A stretch of 34,501 bases of DNA from an archaeon (GTDB lineage Archaea > Thermoproteota > Thermoprotei_A > Marsarchaeales > Marsarchaeaceae), in the NCBI GenBank assembly GCA_021800035.1, contig JAJYZJ010000020.1, positions 1-34,501 of the forward strand. The letters are read 5' to 3'. This document shows, piece by piece, positions 1 through 7,906 of the stretch (within the stretch, counting starts at the first letter, position 1; the number at the start of each line of letters is the position of its first letter). The notes under the pieces were generated by a model, which saw only the letters and a program-made list of their open reading frames with translations, was not told where the DNA came from and made no database searches. The translations under genes and the position numbers were made by a program.

Positions 1-105
1 GGGGGGATTTGTTGAGACATTACTAGTGGGCTCTTGATGCTAGAAATTTTTTTCGCTCAAAGTCTGCTTCGGTACCCCATCTTTTCTGTTATTGTTTAAT
101 TTTAA

Positions 106-1170
106 ATGCTTGTGAGACTCCGTAGGCAGATAGCATTGCGGCCAGGAGCAGAAAGATTGAATATTTCGGGGAACGAGGAAGTAAATACACGCGTATTGAA
201 TTGGCTGCTTGAGGAAGATCAGCCAGCTGTGCGCCATCGCGCGTTGATAGATCTCTTGGATCGAAAGAGTAGCGACTCGGAAGTTAGAAAGGTGACTTCA
301 AGAATTGCCTTGCAGGGTTGGGCAAGGGACCTGCTGAAGCTACAAGAGCGAGGCGGTTACTGGGAAACTGGACTGCCCTCATGGAGCAAAGATCCCGTTG
401 GATGGATGGAATTTCTCTATCGCCCGAAGTTTGTTGCAACCAACTGGAGGGCGCTTGTGCTTGCAGATCTTGGGCTTACATCGGAGGATAGAAGGATTAG
501 AAAGGTCGCAGATTTATTCTTCAACTATAAGCTCAGAACACGTTCACCCTTCAATTTTTTTAATGAGGAAGCGTGCATAGTCGGCAACACCGCTCGCATG
601 CTCACTCAGTTCGGGTATGCGGATGACTATAGGGTAAAGAAGCTGTTTGACAGATTGCTTGAAGACCAGTTAGAAGACGGCGGGTGGAATTGTTTTGGTC
701 CAGAGCGTGGGACACTGGATAACTGGGAGCCCATGGCGGCTTACGCCGCCCTGCCTAGGCAAAAGCGAACGAGGAGAATTAGGCAGTCAATCACGAGGGG
801 GGCAGAATTCTATCTCGAGCGCAGGTTATTCAGAGAAGGGAAGAGCAAATACCCCCCTTGGTTCAGATTTCACTATCCAAACCACTATTATTATGACATC
901 TTGATTGGGCTCGATGTGCTTACGAGTGTAGGTTATGGAGGCGACAGGCGCCTCGGGCCTGCTCTGGAAATTCTCAAGCACAAAAGGCAGAGCGACGGGA
1001 CGTGGTTGATCGATGCGGTCCATCCAGACCTGGGATCAGGTGTTACCGAGAGTTCGTATGGGGTAGAGGGAAGCGTCAAGCCGTTTTGGCTCGAAGAGGC
1101 CGGTAATCCAAGCAAATGGATTACGCTCATAGCCCTTCGGGTCCTGAAGAGGGTCGAGGAAGCCAGTTGA
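106..1170 (+). CDS. alpha/alpha-toroid (terpenoid-cyclase/prenyltransferase-like) protein, function unknown
   Basis: This 354-residue protein is built of repeated helical hairpins with motifs such as LEDGGWNCFG, RGGYWETG and KRQSDGTWLID, the QxxDGxW-like repeats of alpha/alpha-toroid proteins (squalene cyclase and prenyltransferase-beta folds). I see no DxDD protonation motif, so cyclase activity is not supported and the substrate is unknown. No signal peptide or membrane segment is visible. The first 17 residues are Arg-rich and unlike the paralogue; a TTG at 157 would start at MNISGNEEV and matches the paralogue's N-terminus better. A TATA-like TTTTAAATG lies at 99-107. A frameshifted paralogue occurs at 29781-30775 on the other strand, sharing NWLL near the N-terminus, DGGWNC in the middle, the HYPxxxxYD segment and the ALRVLK C-terminus. 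The fold is fairly sure; the function is not. Confidence 0.8.
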   Translation: MLVRLRRQIALRPGAERLNISGNEEVNTRVLNWLLEEDQPAVRHRALIDLLDRKSSDSEVRKVTSRIALQGWARDLLKLQERGGYWETGLPSWSKDPVGWMEFLYRPKFVATNWRALVLADLGLTSEDRRIRKVADLFFNYKLRTRSPFNFFNEEACIVGNTARMLTQFGYADDYRVKKLFDRLLEDQLEDGGWNCFGPERGTLDNWEPMAAYAALPRQKRTRRIRQSITRGAEFYLERRLFREGKSKYPPWFRFHYPNHYYYDILIGLDVLTSVGYGGDRRLGPALEILKHKRQSDGTWLIDAVHPDLGSGVTESSYGVEGSVKPFWLEEAGNPSKWITLIALRVLKRVEEAS

Positions 1171-1357
1171 GTTGTTCTGAGAGACGTTTCCAAGACTTGG
1201 ACAGTTGTGAGCCGTTGGCAGCAGTGTATAATTGTCCATCACATAATTATCTCTAGTCCCGAAATAATCTCGCCACCACTTCTCTTCGGGACACTTCACT
1301 TTTCATGCATGGCCATAGTTCGCCTTTCATTTCTCATTGGCTTGGAGCTGTTTCTGC

Positions 1358-3310
1358 TCAAAATGAGCGGCTGGAGGCCAGAGAAGATGAATTCCATATT
1401 TCAACCGGCTCGATACTTTCAGGGAGGTTGAACCCGAAGACCCGTGAATAGAAATACAACTCGGCCCCGAAGGCGCGCTTAATCGTCTCTGCCCTTCTGA
1501 AACCGTGTTGCTCGCCTTCGAACGGAAGATATGCGACGGGTACCCCTCGCTTGCGAAGCGACTCCACCATGGTCTCAGCCTGAGACGGGGGCACTATCAC
1601 ATCTTCGAGCCCTTGGAAGAAGATTACTGGCGAAGTGATTTTGTCCGCTGCATAGAGCGCGGACCTCTTCCTGTATACCTCTTTCCCCTCGGGGTAAGGT
1701 GCAATGAGCTTGTCAAGATATCGTGATTCGAACTTGTGAGTGTGCTTGGCGAGAGCTTCCGCATCGCTCACGCCGAAATAACTGGCGCCCGCTCCGAATG
1801 TTTTCTTGAACGCGAGCGCGCAAAGTGTTGTGTATCCACCTGCGCTTCCACCCCGTATTGCAAGCCTTTTGTGGTCTACTAGGCCGCGCTTTGCAAGCGC
1901 GAGTGCGCCATTCGAGCAGTCCTCCACGTCTACGATTCCCCATTTACCCCTGAGTCTTTCCCTGTAGTTTCTTCCGTAGCCAGTGCTACCTCCGTAGTTA
2001 ACGTCAAGCGCCGCGAAACCGCGGGAGGTCCAAGCTTGAATCCCGAGATTAAGGGAAGACCTAGTCTGACCGGTAGGACCGCCATGACTTATTACAATAA
2101 GAGGTGGTCTTTCGCCCTTGGGGGCAGTAAAGTCCTTGTTCTTGGGCTCATAGTAAAAGGCAAACGCGCGCTTCCCGCCTGAAGTGGCAAACTCTATGTG
2201 CCGTGGAACAGAAAGGTAACCCTCGCCGACTCTGGCAACCTTGGGGGCATAAACTACTCTGGTATGACCACTCATAGGGTCAAGCTGGATCACCGATACT
2301 GGCTGAGTTGGGGATCCGCCCACGAAGTATATCTTCCCGTCGAGCGCCCTGACGTAACCAATATCCGTGAATCGTGTAGGTATTTTCTTCAGTTTCTTTC
2401 GTTTTGGGTTGATAATCCCTAGGTGCCAAATTCCTTTCATCGTATACGCGCACGCGATGGAATCTTCCGAGAGGAAGTCGTAGGTGGATATCCTGAACAC
2501 CCAGTGGGGAACCCCCATGTCAACTTCGAGGGGGCACAATGGCTCTATCTTCTTTCCGTTGTATCGGTAGATATTCCAGAAGCCCGTTGCATCGGATACA
2601 AAGTGCAGGGCGCCCTCTGGCGACCAAGATGGCATGATAACAGACTTGGATTTTCCGCCTGCAATCAACTTGGGGTCTGAGAACGAGCCATCAGATGCGA
2701 GCCTGGCAGTCCAGAGCTCAGTGCCATCCCAGGGCATGTTTGGGAAGTTCCACGTAATCCACGCGATTTTGGACCCACTCGGATCAATTCGCGGAGAAGC
2801 ATAGAAGTCGTTTCCAGCCAGAAGTACTTCGCTCGTCCCGCCATCGCACGCGATAGTTGCGATGGTGTTTTGCGGCAAGCGCCCTTTGCCAGTGTGGTCT
2901 TCTCTTACGCCTATCAGGCGGTTCCGGGTCTTGTCCATTACGTAATCGGCGTACCTCAATCCTTCCCGCGTGATCGGAACGGGTTCGCTCTTTCCGTTAA
3001 GAGCGTACACGAGCTGATCCCTGAAATTCGAAAAATAAATTGTGGATTCGCTTGCGAGGTACGACCCGCCACCATATTCGTGCACTCGTGTTCTAACATT
3101 GAATTCTGCCGGGACTAGTTCTCGTACATCGCTTCCAATCTTCCAGAAATAGAGAGCGTATCTTCCGCCGTTCTCGGGCTGCGATTGTAACCAGTAGAGG
3201 TTGTGGCCATCAGTCGTCAGTTCTGTGGGAACACCCGCGCTGGAGGTGAGAACAGAGTCAGTGATTGGTGATGTCCACGTGCCATAAGGGCGAATTTTTT
3301 TTGCCGCCAA
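1358..3310 (-). CDS. S9 family serine peptidase (prolyl oligopeptidase / acylaminoacyl-peptidase type)
   Basis: A cytoplasmic serine peptidase that should cleave short peptides or N-acylated residues. The N-terminal ~390 residues form the beta-propeller typical of the family, starting with the KIRPYGTWTSPIT segment. The C-terminal alpha/beta hydrolase domain carries the nucleophile in GGSAGG (Ser489), Asp570 in GLEDVIVPP and His602 in GEQHGF, with the oxyanion-region motif SHGGPTG. The length of 650 residues is normal. The start is TTG; a TATA-like ACTTAAATC on the minus strand at 3334-3342 lies ~28 nt upstream, fitting a leaderless mRNA and supporting this start. It converges with the toroid gene at 106-1170. 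No signal peptide is seen. Confidence 0.95.
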   Translation of the reverse strand: MAAKKIRPYGTWTSPITDSVLTSSAGVPTELTTDGHNLYWLQSQPENGGRYALYFWKIGSDVRELVPAEFNVRTRVHEYGGGSYLASESTIYFSNFRDQLVYALNGKSEPVPITREGLRYADYVMDKTRNRLIGVREDHTGKGRLPQNTIATIACDGGTSEVLLAGNDFYASPRIDPSGSKIAWITWNFPNMPWDGTELWTARLASDGSFSDPKLIAGGKSKSVIMPSWSPEGALHFVSDATGFWNIYRYNGKKIEPLCPLEVDMGVPHWVFRISTYDFLSEDSIACAYTMKGIWHLGIINPKRKKLKKIPTRFTDIGYVRALDGKIYFVGGSPTQPVSVIQLDPMSGHTRVVYAPKVARVGEGYLSVPRHIEFATSGGKRAFAFYYEPKNKDFTAPKGERPPLIVISHGGPTGQTRSSLNLGIQAWTSRGFAALDVNYGGSTGYGRNYRERLRGKWGIVDVEDCSNGALALAKRGLVDHKRLAIRGGSAGGYTTLCALAFKKTFGAGASYFGVSDAEALAKHTHKFESRYLDKLIAPYPEGKEVYRKRSALYAADKITSPVIFFQGLEDVIVPPSQAETMVESLRKRGVPVAYLPFEGEQHGFRRAETIKRAFGAELYFYSRVFGFNLPESIEPVEIWNSSSLASSRSF

Positions 3311-3333
3311 AGCGATATCGTAAGAATAGCTCT

Positions 3334-3342
3334 GATTTAAGT
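3334..3342 (-). promoter_or_regulatory. TATA-like promoter element for the S9 peptidase
   Basis: ACTTAAATC on the minus strand is centred ~28 nt before the TTG start at 3310, the spacing expected when transcription begins at the start codon. Confidence 0.45.
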
Positions 3343-3999
3343 AATTCCAGTGGCGGACGATGCACTAGATTCCGGCTGACAGTTACTGCTGATTTGGCGT
3401 AAGAAAGAGGTACAACCAGCGGTAGGAAGGAAATCTGCAAAATACTTCTTTTTCCGAGTTACTGCAGCGCTACGTCCTAGAAAACTTTTGGAAGAACCAT
3501 CAACGTAACGAGTGATTATGGCGCTCTACCTCTACCGCTCACGCAGACAGCTTAGTCTGGAGATTAATTTGCGCGCTTGATTTGTAAAGTGCTGGGCCAG
3601 CATGCGCGGCGCAAAGACCCGTGGCTCGTGTTAGGAGGAAGGAGCAAGTAGAGCACATTGCATGTCATACGAACGGATAATTATGAGTCAGGGACTTCCT
3701 TGCAATCGTGGGTTTGTGTTTCGTGCTAATTCATCAGCCAATTGGACCACCTGATGATTCCTTGATTTAACTTGCGTCGTTCGATACCCGCAAACTTTGA
3801 GGAGGATTCCTAGATCAACGAGACTTGACGATAAATCTAACTCCGGCTGGTCAAAATGTTTCAAAATTGAAATTTCTACTGCCGCAATGTGGCGTATCAT
3901 GTGTGGATGATTCTGGGCCACAAAGGGCAAGGCATTTTGGGCATTCTGGCTGTGTATGGTCCCTCAGTGACTTGAAGCGCTCTAGGGATTCGCAATACA
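3343..3999. other. gene-poor intergenic region
   Basis: About 650 nt between two divergent genes. Short open frames exist on both strands, including an 80-codon minus-strand frame at 3688-3930 and an upstream in-frame extension of the oxidase alpha gene from 3825. Neither has a recognisable domain. A TATA-like GGATAATTATGAG at about 3675-3687 could drive a small transcript, but no product is visible. Confidence 0.4.
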
Positions 4000-4008
4000 C
4001 TTATTATG
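4000..4008 (+). promoter_or_regulatory. TATA-like promoter element for the oxidase pair
   Basis: CTTATTATG is centred ~25 nt upstream of the GTG at 4029. This spacing supports leaderless transcription from 4029 and argues against the in-frame TTG at 3825, since the element lies inside that longer reading frame. Confidence 0.5.
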
Positions 4009-4028
4009 CGTATTGGTCGGCATTTCTT

Positions 4029-5642
4029 GTGCCCCGCGTAAGAGTTCAGAAGGTCTCGTTCGAGGTGGAATCGGGTACACCCCTTGACGTAGCGCTTTAC
4101 AAGGAAGGCTGGATTAGCTATCGCTCGAGCGTAAAGTTTGGTCGCCCCCGCGGAATAGCCGATGCGTCCGTGGACTATGGCGATAACCTGTGCGTACAGG
4201 TGACAGGAGAAGGTCTGGTGGACCCGACGAGATACCGCGTCGTCAGAGACGTGGAAGTAGCTTTTGGCCATCGCGCTACAGCAGGGTCTAGGATAAGTGA
4301 ACGTCTCCGGAGATTCTTCGGGGCAGGCTTTCAGAATAATTTGCTCATGAGGGGTGGCGTGGGGTGGAACGTGACCAGACGGGTGATAACAGGCTCCGCC
4401 AATCTTGAACAGATCAGCCACTTTCGTCCTGCGGAGCTTTCGAAGGTCGAGTTTTTGAAAGTTGGCAATCTTATAGTCGGTGGCGGCCTAGCGGGACTCG
4501 GTGTGGCGGTTGCACTTGATGCATGCGGGAGGGACTTTGCACTCGTCGAGAGTTCGGGAGTGCTTGGCGGAAGAGTTGAAATTGTCCGAAGGTTACTCAA
4601 TGCAGCCCCGAGCACCCGCGCTCCCAATGACGACGCGGCCGAAATTCGTTCACTACTACGCTTGATCGAATCTGGCTCTGCGGCGTTTAGGTCGGGTCGA
4701 GGGCGTCTGATAGAAGGGACATTTACCGGTTTCTACGAAGAAAAGATCGGCTTGGTGCTTTGCTCTGGGGCGGCCATTGCCGTAAGCTTTGACAACATAA
4801 TCTTTGCAAACGGAAGCAGGTCCCCAGTTCCGCTGCTAAAGGGGAATGACTTGCCGGGCGTGATATCTATCGACTACGCTGCACGCTTGGCGGCGCATGG
4901 TGCGCTGAGAGGCAAAACAATATTGTATTCGGAAGATAAGTGGAGTAGTCTAGTTGGCAGGCTAATGGCTGCACGCGGCGCGGACATCGAAGAGCTCGTT
5001 CAGTCAGATCGAGCCAAGATTGCTTCGATTCTTGGTCAGAGGCGCGTCGAAGCAGTGGTGTTCACCGACGGCAGACGGAAGTCACTCTCCAATTTTGTGT
5101 ATGGCACTTGTCGGCAACCCGCGCTGGAGCTTCCAGCTCAGGCAGGAGTTGGATATTCTTGGGTCGCAGCTGCCGATATACTAAGGGCTGAAGTCTCCAT
5201 TAACGGTTCGACTGCCTTGCCATGGTTGTGGGCAGTGGGCTCAGTGACCGGAGTTTGCGAGCTCGAGGCCTCCTATCACCAGGGTCTCGCAGCGGGTTAC
5301 GCACTTTCGCAGGATGACGGAAGGTCTCGAGCTGAACTCAAACTCGTGAGTGTCCGAGACAGCGCACCAGCTCCCACAACCAAGAGTGCGGACGCATTTG
5401 TCTGTACATGCGAGGATGTCACGGTAAGGGATTTCGAGGTCGCAGCTAAAAAGGGGATTCTTGGGCCAGAGAAGACGAAAAGGTTCACTGGCTGGGGAAC
5501 TGGTGTCTGCCAGGGGAAGCACTGCCTCTATAATGGGCTGCGGACTCTTGCGAGGGATGGGGCTTCTCCGTATACGCAGCGGCTTCCTATTACTCCAACA
5601 CCGTTTGTGGTTCTGGCACGCCTTGGTGAGAACGCAAAGTGA
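4029..5642 (+). CDS. sarcosine/octopine oxidase alpha-like FAD/NAD(P) oxidoreductase with C-terminal [2Fe-2S] domain
   Basis: Resembles the alpha subunit of heteromeric amine oxidases (SoxA, OoxA, HcnB). With the GTG at 4029 as start (538 aa), residues ~3-65 form the SoxA-type ferredoxin-like domain, recognised by RSSVKFGRPRGIAD. They lack the cysteines for an iron-sulfur cluster. A Rossmann GGGLAG follows at ~151-156. The C-terminal BFD-like [2Fe-2S] domain has Cys459-x-Cys461 and Cys494-x4-Cys499. The folate-binding aminomethyltransferase domain of bacterial SoxA is absent. The frame is open back to TTG 3825, but those 68 residues match nothing in the family and contain the promoter, so 4029 is preferred. 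The stop overlaps the next gene by 4 nt. The substrate cannot be read from sequence: sarcosine, opine, proline and glycine are all possible. Confidence 0.85.
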   Translation: MPRVRVQKVSFEVESGTPLDVALYKEGWISYRSSVKFGRPRGIADASVDYGDNLCVQVTGEGLVDPTRYRVVRDVEVAFGHRATAGSRISERLRRFFGAGFQNNLLMRGGVGWNVTRRVITGSANLEQISHFRPAELSKVEFLKVGNLIVGGGLAGLGVAVALDACGRDFALVESSGVLGGRVEIVRRLLNAAPSTRAPNDDAAEIRSLLRLIESGSAAFRSGRGRLIEGTFTGFYEEKIGLVLCSGAAIAVSFDNIIFANGSRSPVPLLKGNDLPGVISIDYAARLAAHGALRGKTILYSEDKWSSLVGRLMAARGADIEELVQSDRAKIASILGQRRVEAVVFTDGRRKSLSNFVYGTCRQPALELPAQAGVGYSWVAAADILRAEVSINGSTALPWLWAVGSVTGVCELEASYHQGLAAGYALSQDDGRSRAELKLVSVRDSAPAPTTKSADAFVCTCEDVTVRDFEVAAKKGILGPEKTKRFTGWGTGVCQGKHCLYNGLRTLARDGASPYTQRLPITPTPFVVLARLGENAK

Positions 5643-6778
5643 GTGACTACGACGTAGTCGTCGTTGGGGGAGGCGGGGTTGGGCTATCAACTGCCTATCA
5701 CCTTGCGAAGAAGGGGCTTCGGGTATGTATCCTAGAGAAGAATTACTTGGGAAGCGGTTCTAGCACGCGAAACGCAGGCGGTTTCAGAGTTCACTTCAAA
5801 GCCGAGGAAAACGTGAGGTATATGGTAGCGGGTAGAAAGAAGCTGCTATCACTTCCGAAGGAAACCGGGTGGAATGTCACTCCAATCACTGGGGGTTACT
5901 TCTGGGTTCTTCATAACGAACAAGCCATGCAGGAGTTCAGGGAGCTGAACCGCATGTGGGCGGGTCAGGGCGTACCTGGTCAGCTTCTGGGAGGTAAGGA
6001 GGTAAAAGAGCGTCTGCCCACGCTCGAACTTGGTGCCACAATAGGAGGATTCTTCGGGCCCCAGGACGGAGGCTTTCATCACGACCTAGTAGTATTTGGT
6101 TACCAGGCAGCTCTCCGGAGGCTAAGGGTTGACGTCAGGGAATATTCTCCTGTGGATGGAATCATACTTGAGGGAGACAAAGTAACCGGCGCAAAAGTTG
6201 GTTCGAGGGAAATTCGAGGGGAGAAATTGGTGATCTGTGCGGGAGCGTGGACTCCAGCACTTTCAAGACTGGCGGGGGTTGATATTCCGATAAGCGCCGA
6301 AAGGAGGGAAATAGGAGTCACCGAGCCAATCAAGTTCTTCCTCAGCCCGTTTGTAATAATCCCTTCAGAGGGAGTGTATTTTGCGCAGGGTTTGAGAGGC
6401 GAAATCAGGGGAACTGTCACCGACCTGAAGACTGAAGGCCTGGTTCCGCTAGTTTCTACTTACGCGTGGACTGTAGAGTATGCGCGAAGGCTGCTCAGGG
6501 TGTTCCCGGGAATAGCGGGCGTGCGTTTCAACCGTCAGTGGAGCGGCTACTACGAGATGACCCCGGACCACTCTCATATAATGGGAAGGGGTAACGCTTG
6601 GCCTGAAGGGCTGTACGTGGCTGCTGGGTTCAGCGGACACGGGATGATGATGAGCCCGATAACGGGGGAATTGATGGCGGAACACGTCTCGGGAGATGCC
6701 ACCCCCCAGTTGATGCTGCCATTTTCACCGGACAGGTTTGCAGAGGGTAGACCCGTTCGTGAGCTAATGGTCTTTTAG
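5639..6778 (+). CDS. FAD-dependent amine oxidase/dehydrogenase, DAO family (sarcosine oxidase beta-like)
   Basis: The catalytic-type subunit of the pair: it should oxidise a secondary amine or amino acid with FAD. The N-terminus has the dinucleotide-binding motif VVVGGGGVGLSTAYHLAKKG, then the LGSGSSTRNAGGFR segment typical of SoxB, HcnC and glycine oxidases, and the C-terminal GLYVAAGFSGHGMMMSP region that closes over the flavin. The length of 379 aa fits SoxB-like proteins. The GTG start lies within the stop of the upstream gene (GTGA overlap), so the two are translationally coupled and probably form a complex. No gamma or delta subunit follows; an oligo-T tract occurs 72 nt downstream. Confidence 0.9.
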   Translation: MSDYDVVVVGGGGVGLSTAYHLAKKGLRVCILEKNYLGSGSSTRNAGGFRVHFKAEENVRYMVAGRKKLLSLPKETGWNVTPITGGYFWVLHNEQAMQEFRELNRMWAGQGVPGQLLGGKEVKERLPTLELGATIGGFFGPQDGGFHHDLVVFGYQAALRRLRVDVREYSPVDGIILEGDKVTGAKVGSREIRGEKLVICAGAWTPALSRLAGVDIPISAERREIGVTEPIKFFLSPFVIIPSEGVYFAQGLRGEIRGTVTDLKTEGLVPLVSTYAWTVEYARRLLRVFPGIAGVRFNRQWSGYYEMTPDHSHIMGRGNAWPEGLYVAAGFSGHGMMMSPITGELMAEHVSGDATPQLMLPFSPDRFAEGRPVRELMVF

Positions 6779-6850
6779 AGTGAAAAACATCGAAACCCGG
6801 CTCTATTTCGGTATTCGGGTGCCTCGCTTGCCAGAGATTCTGGAGTCGCC

Positions 6851-6857
6851 TTTTTTT
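6851..6857 (+). terminator. candidate oligo-T terminator of the oxidase pair
   Basis: Seven consecutive T on the coding strand, 72 nt after the beta-subunit stop. Archaeal termination often uses such tracts without a hairpin. Confidence 0.4.
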
Positions 6858-6960
6858 GGGGGTTCCGGGCACATCGCAGTAGAAGAGGAAGCACTTTTCA
6901 GCCTGAACCAGTTCAATGCGCGTGTACATTCTGCTGCAGATGGGTGACCGAAAGCCTGGC

Positions 6961-7518
6961 TCATTGGAGCTCCCGCGCCATTTGGGCGAAATAAACGTAG
7001 CCTTCGTCCTCTTTCAATCCAAGCTCGCTGCTACTGATCTTAATGAACCCGCGAAGTTTCTCCCACGCGAGGCGGACCATGAACGTGTCTTCTATGGTTT
7101 CGCGGTCAATAAACCCTTTCTTGCGTAACACCGCAAGAGATTCGAAGAGAGCAGCGATTTGGTAGAAAGATACCTGTGCGTTGGATGGGAGGCGCTGGAA
7201 GTCGTCGCTTGAGTTCACGTTTGAACGGAGTACAGTTAGCCATGCGGACTAGACCTCTTCCGTGTTGGCAAATTCATAGAGGCGCATTACCATGTCCATG
7301 TCCGCTATCGAGTTGTTCTGCTTTATCTGGTCGGTAGTCAACTTGGTCTGCACCGCCGCGAGCTCGGCCTGCCGGGCGGTGACCCCAACCAGTTTGTTGT
7401 TCTGTCTGAGCTGTATCACAACGAATATAGCGCCCAAAATCACCGCTACCGAGCTCAGCAGCGAAACGTCCTGCGTGATGTAGGATAGGTCAATCACAGA
7501 AGTTAGACCCGCCTGCAC
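6961..7518 (-). pseudogene. small membrane-anchored protein (DUF4760-like) interrupted by an in-frame TAG
   Basis: The minus strand encodes one N-terminal membrane segment (SSVAVILGAIFVVIQLRQNN) followed by a helical, Gln-rich stretch and a cytoplasmic helical domain. The frame is broken only by one TAG at 7249-7251, between ANTEEV and SAWLTVLRSN. Reading through gives a continuous ~185-residue protein whose C-terminal half contains FYQIAALFESLAVLRKKGFI, the typical layout of DUF4760-like proteins (membership from memory, not a search). A single C-to-T change from CAG would explain the stop. The N-terminal start is GTG at 7518; another GTG eight codons later is equally possible. Alternatives are readthrough or two separate short proteins. 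Confidence 0.6.
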
Positions 7519-7688
7519 CCAGAAAGCGTGCTACTTGCATCCTGGTGTCCATGTTGGCCCAAAGGTGCGGAGTGTAATAACATCTCACTGCGCTTGAGCA
7601 GGTCTACAAGCCTCCTACGGGGTCGTATTCTCCGCAGATTTTCGGGAATCGTTGACACAGCACAAACTGAAAAGCAGGGCGCGCGTAG

Positions 7689-7763
7689 CGGCCCCGGAGG
7701 GATTTGAACCCTCGACCGTCAGCTTAGAAAGCTGCTGCTCTATCCATGCTGAGCTACGGGGCC
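7689..7763 (-). tRNA. tRNA-Arg (anticodon UCU)
   Basis: A complete cloverleaf on the minus strand. Acceptor GGCCCCG pairs with CGGGGCC, the D stem is GCTC/GAGC, the anticodon loop is TTTCTAA with anticodon TCT, and the T arm is GAGGG-TTCAAAT-CCCTC. The anticodon stem has one G-A mismatch at its outer pair (27-43). The discriminator is G, no CCA is encoded and there is no intron. Confidence 0.95.
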
Positions 7764-7786
7764 CCAGGGAGGCGCCTTCTAGAGAC

Positions 7787-7794
7787 CATTAAGC
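7787..7794 (-). promoter_or_regulatory. TATA-like promoter of tRNA-Arg
   Basis: GCTTAATG on the minus strand is centred ~28 nt upstream of the tRNA 5' end. A similar CTTAATAC precedes tRNA-Leu. Confidence 0.5.
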
Positions 7795-7906
7795 GTTTGT
7801 GGCCGCATCTTGCCTCTGCCAACAGGGTTGTAAATTACCCGCGTCTCCTCTCAAAAGCAAGGAAGGGGAACTGAAGGAGGCCCATGCTTGGGTATAACGA
7901 ACTACC

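Noticed and set aside
3688-3930. 80-codon minus-strand frame between the S9 peptidase and oxidase genes
   Set aside because: Plausible composition but no family resemblance and no promoter support.
3825-4028. N-terminal extension of the oxidase alpha gene from TTG 3825
   Set aside because: The extra 68 residues match nothing in the family and contain the likely TATA element.
3897-4421. 174-codon minus-strand frame opposite the oxidase alpha gene
   Set aside because: Antisense to a well-supported family protein; no domain of its own.
5241-5690. 149-codon minus-strand frame
   Set aside because: Shadow of the oxidase alpha C-terminus; no recognisable motif.
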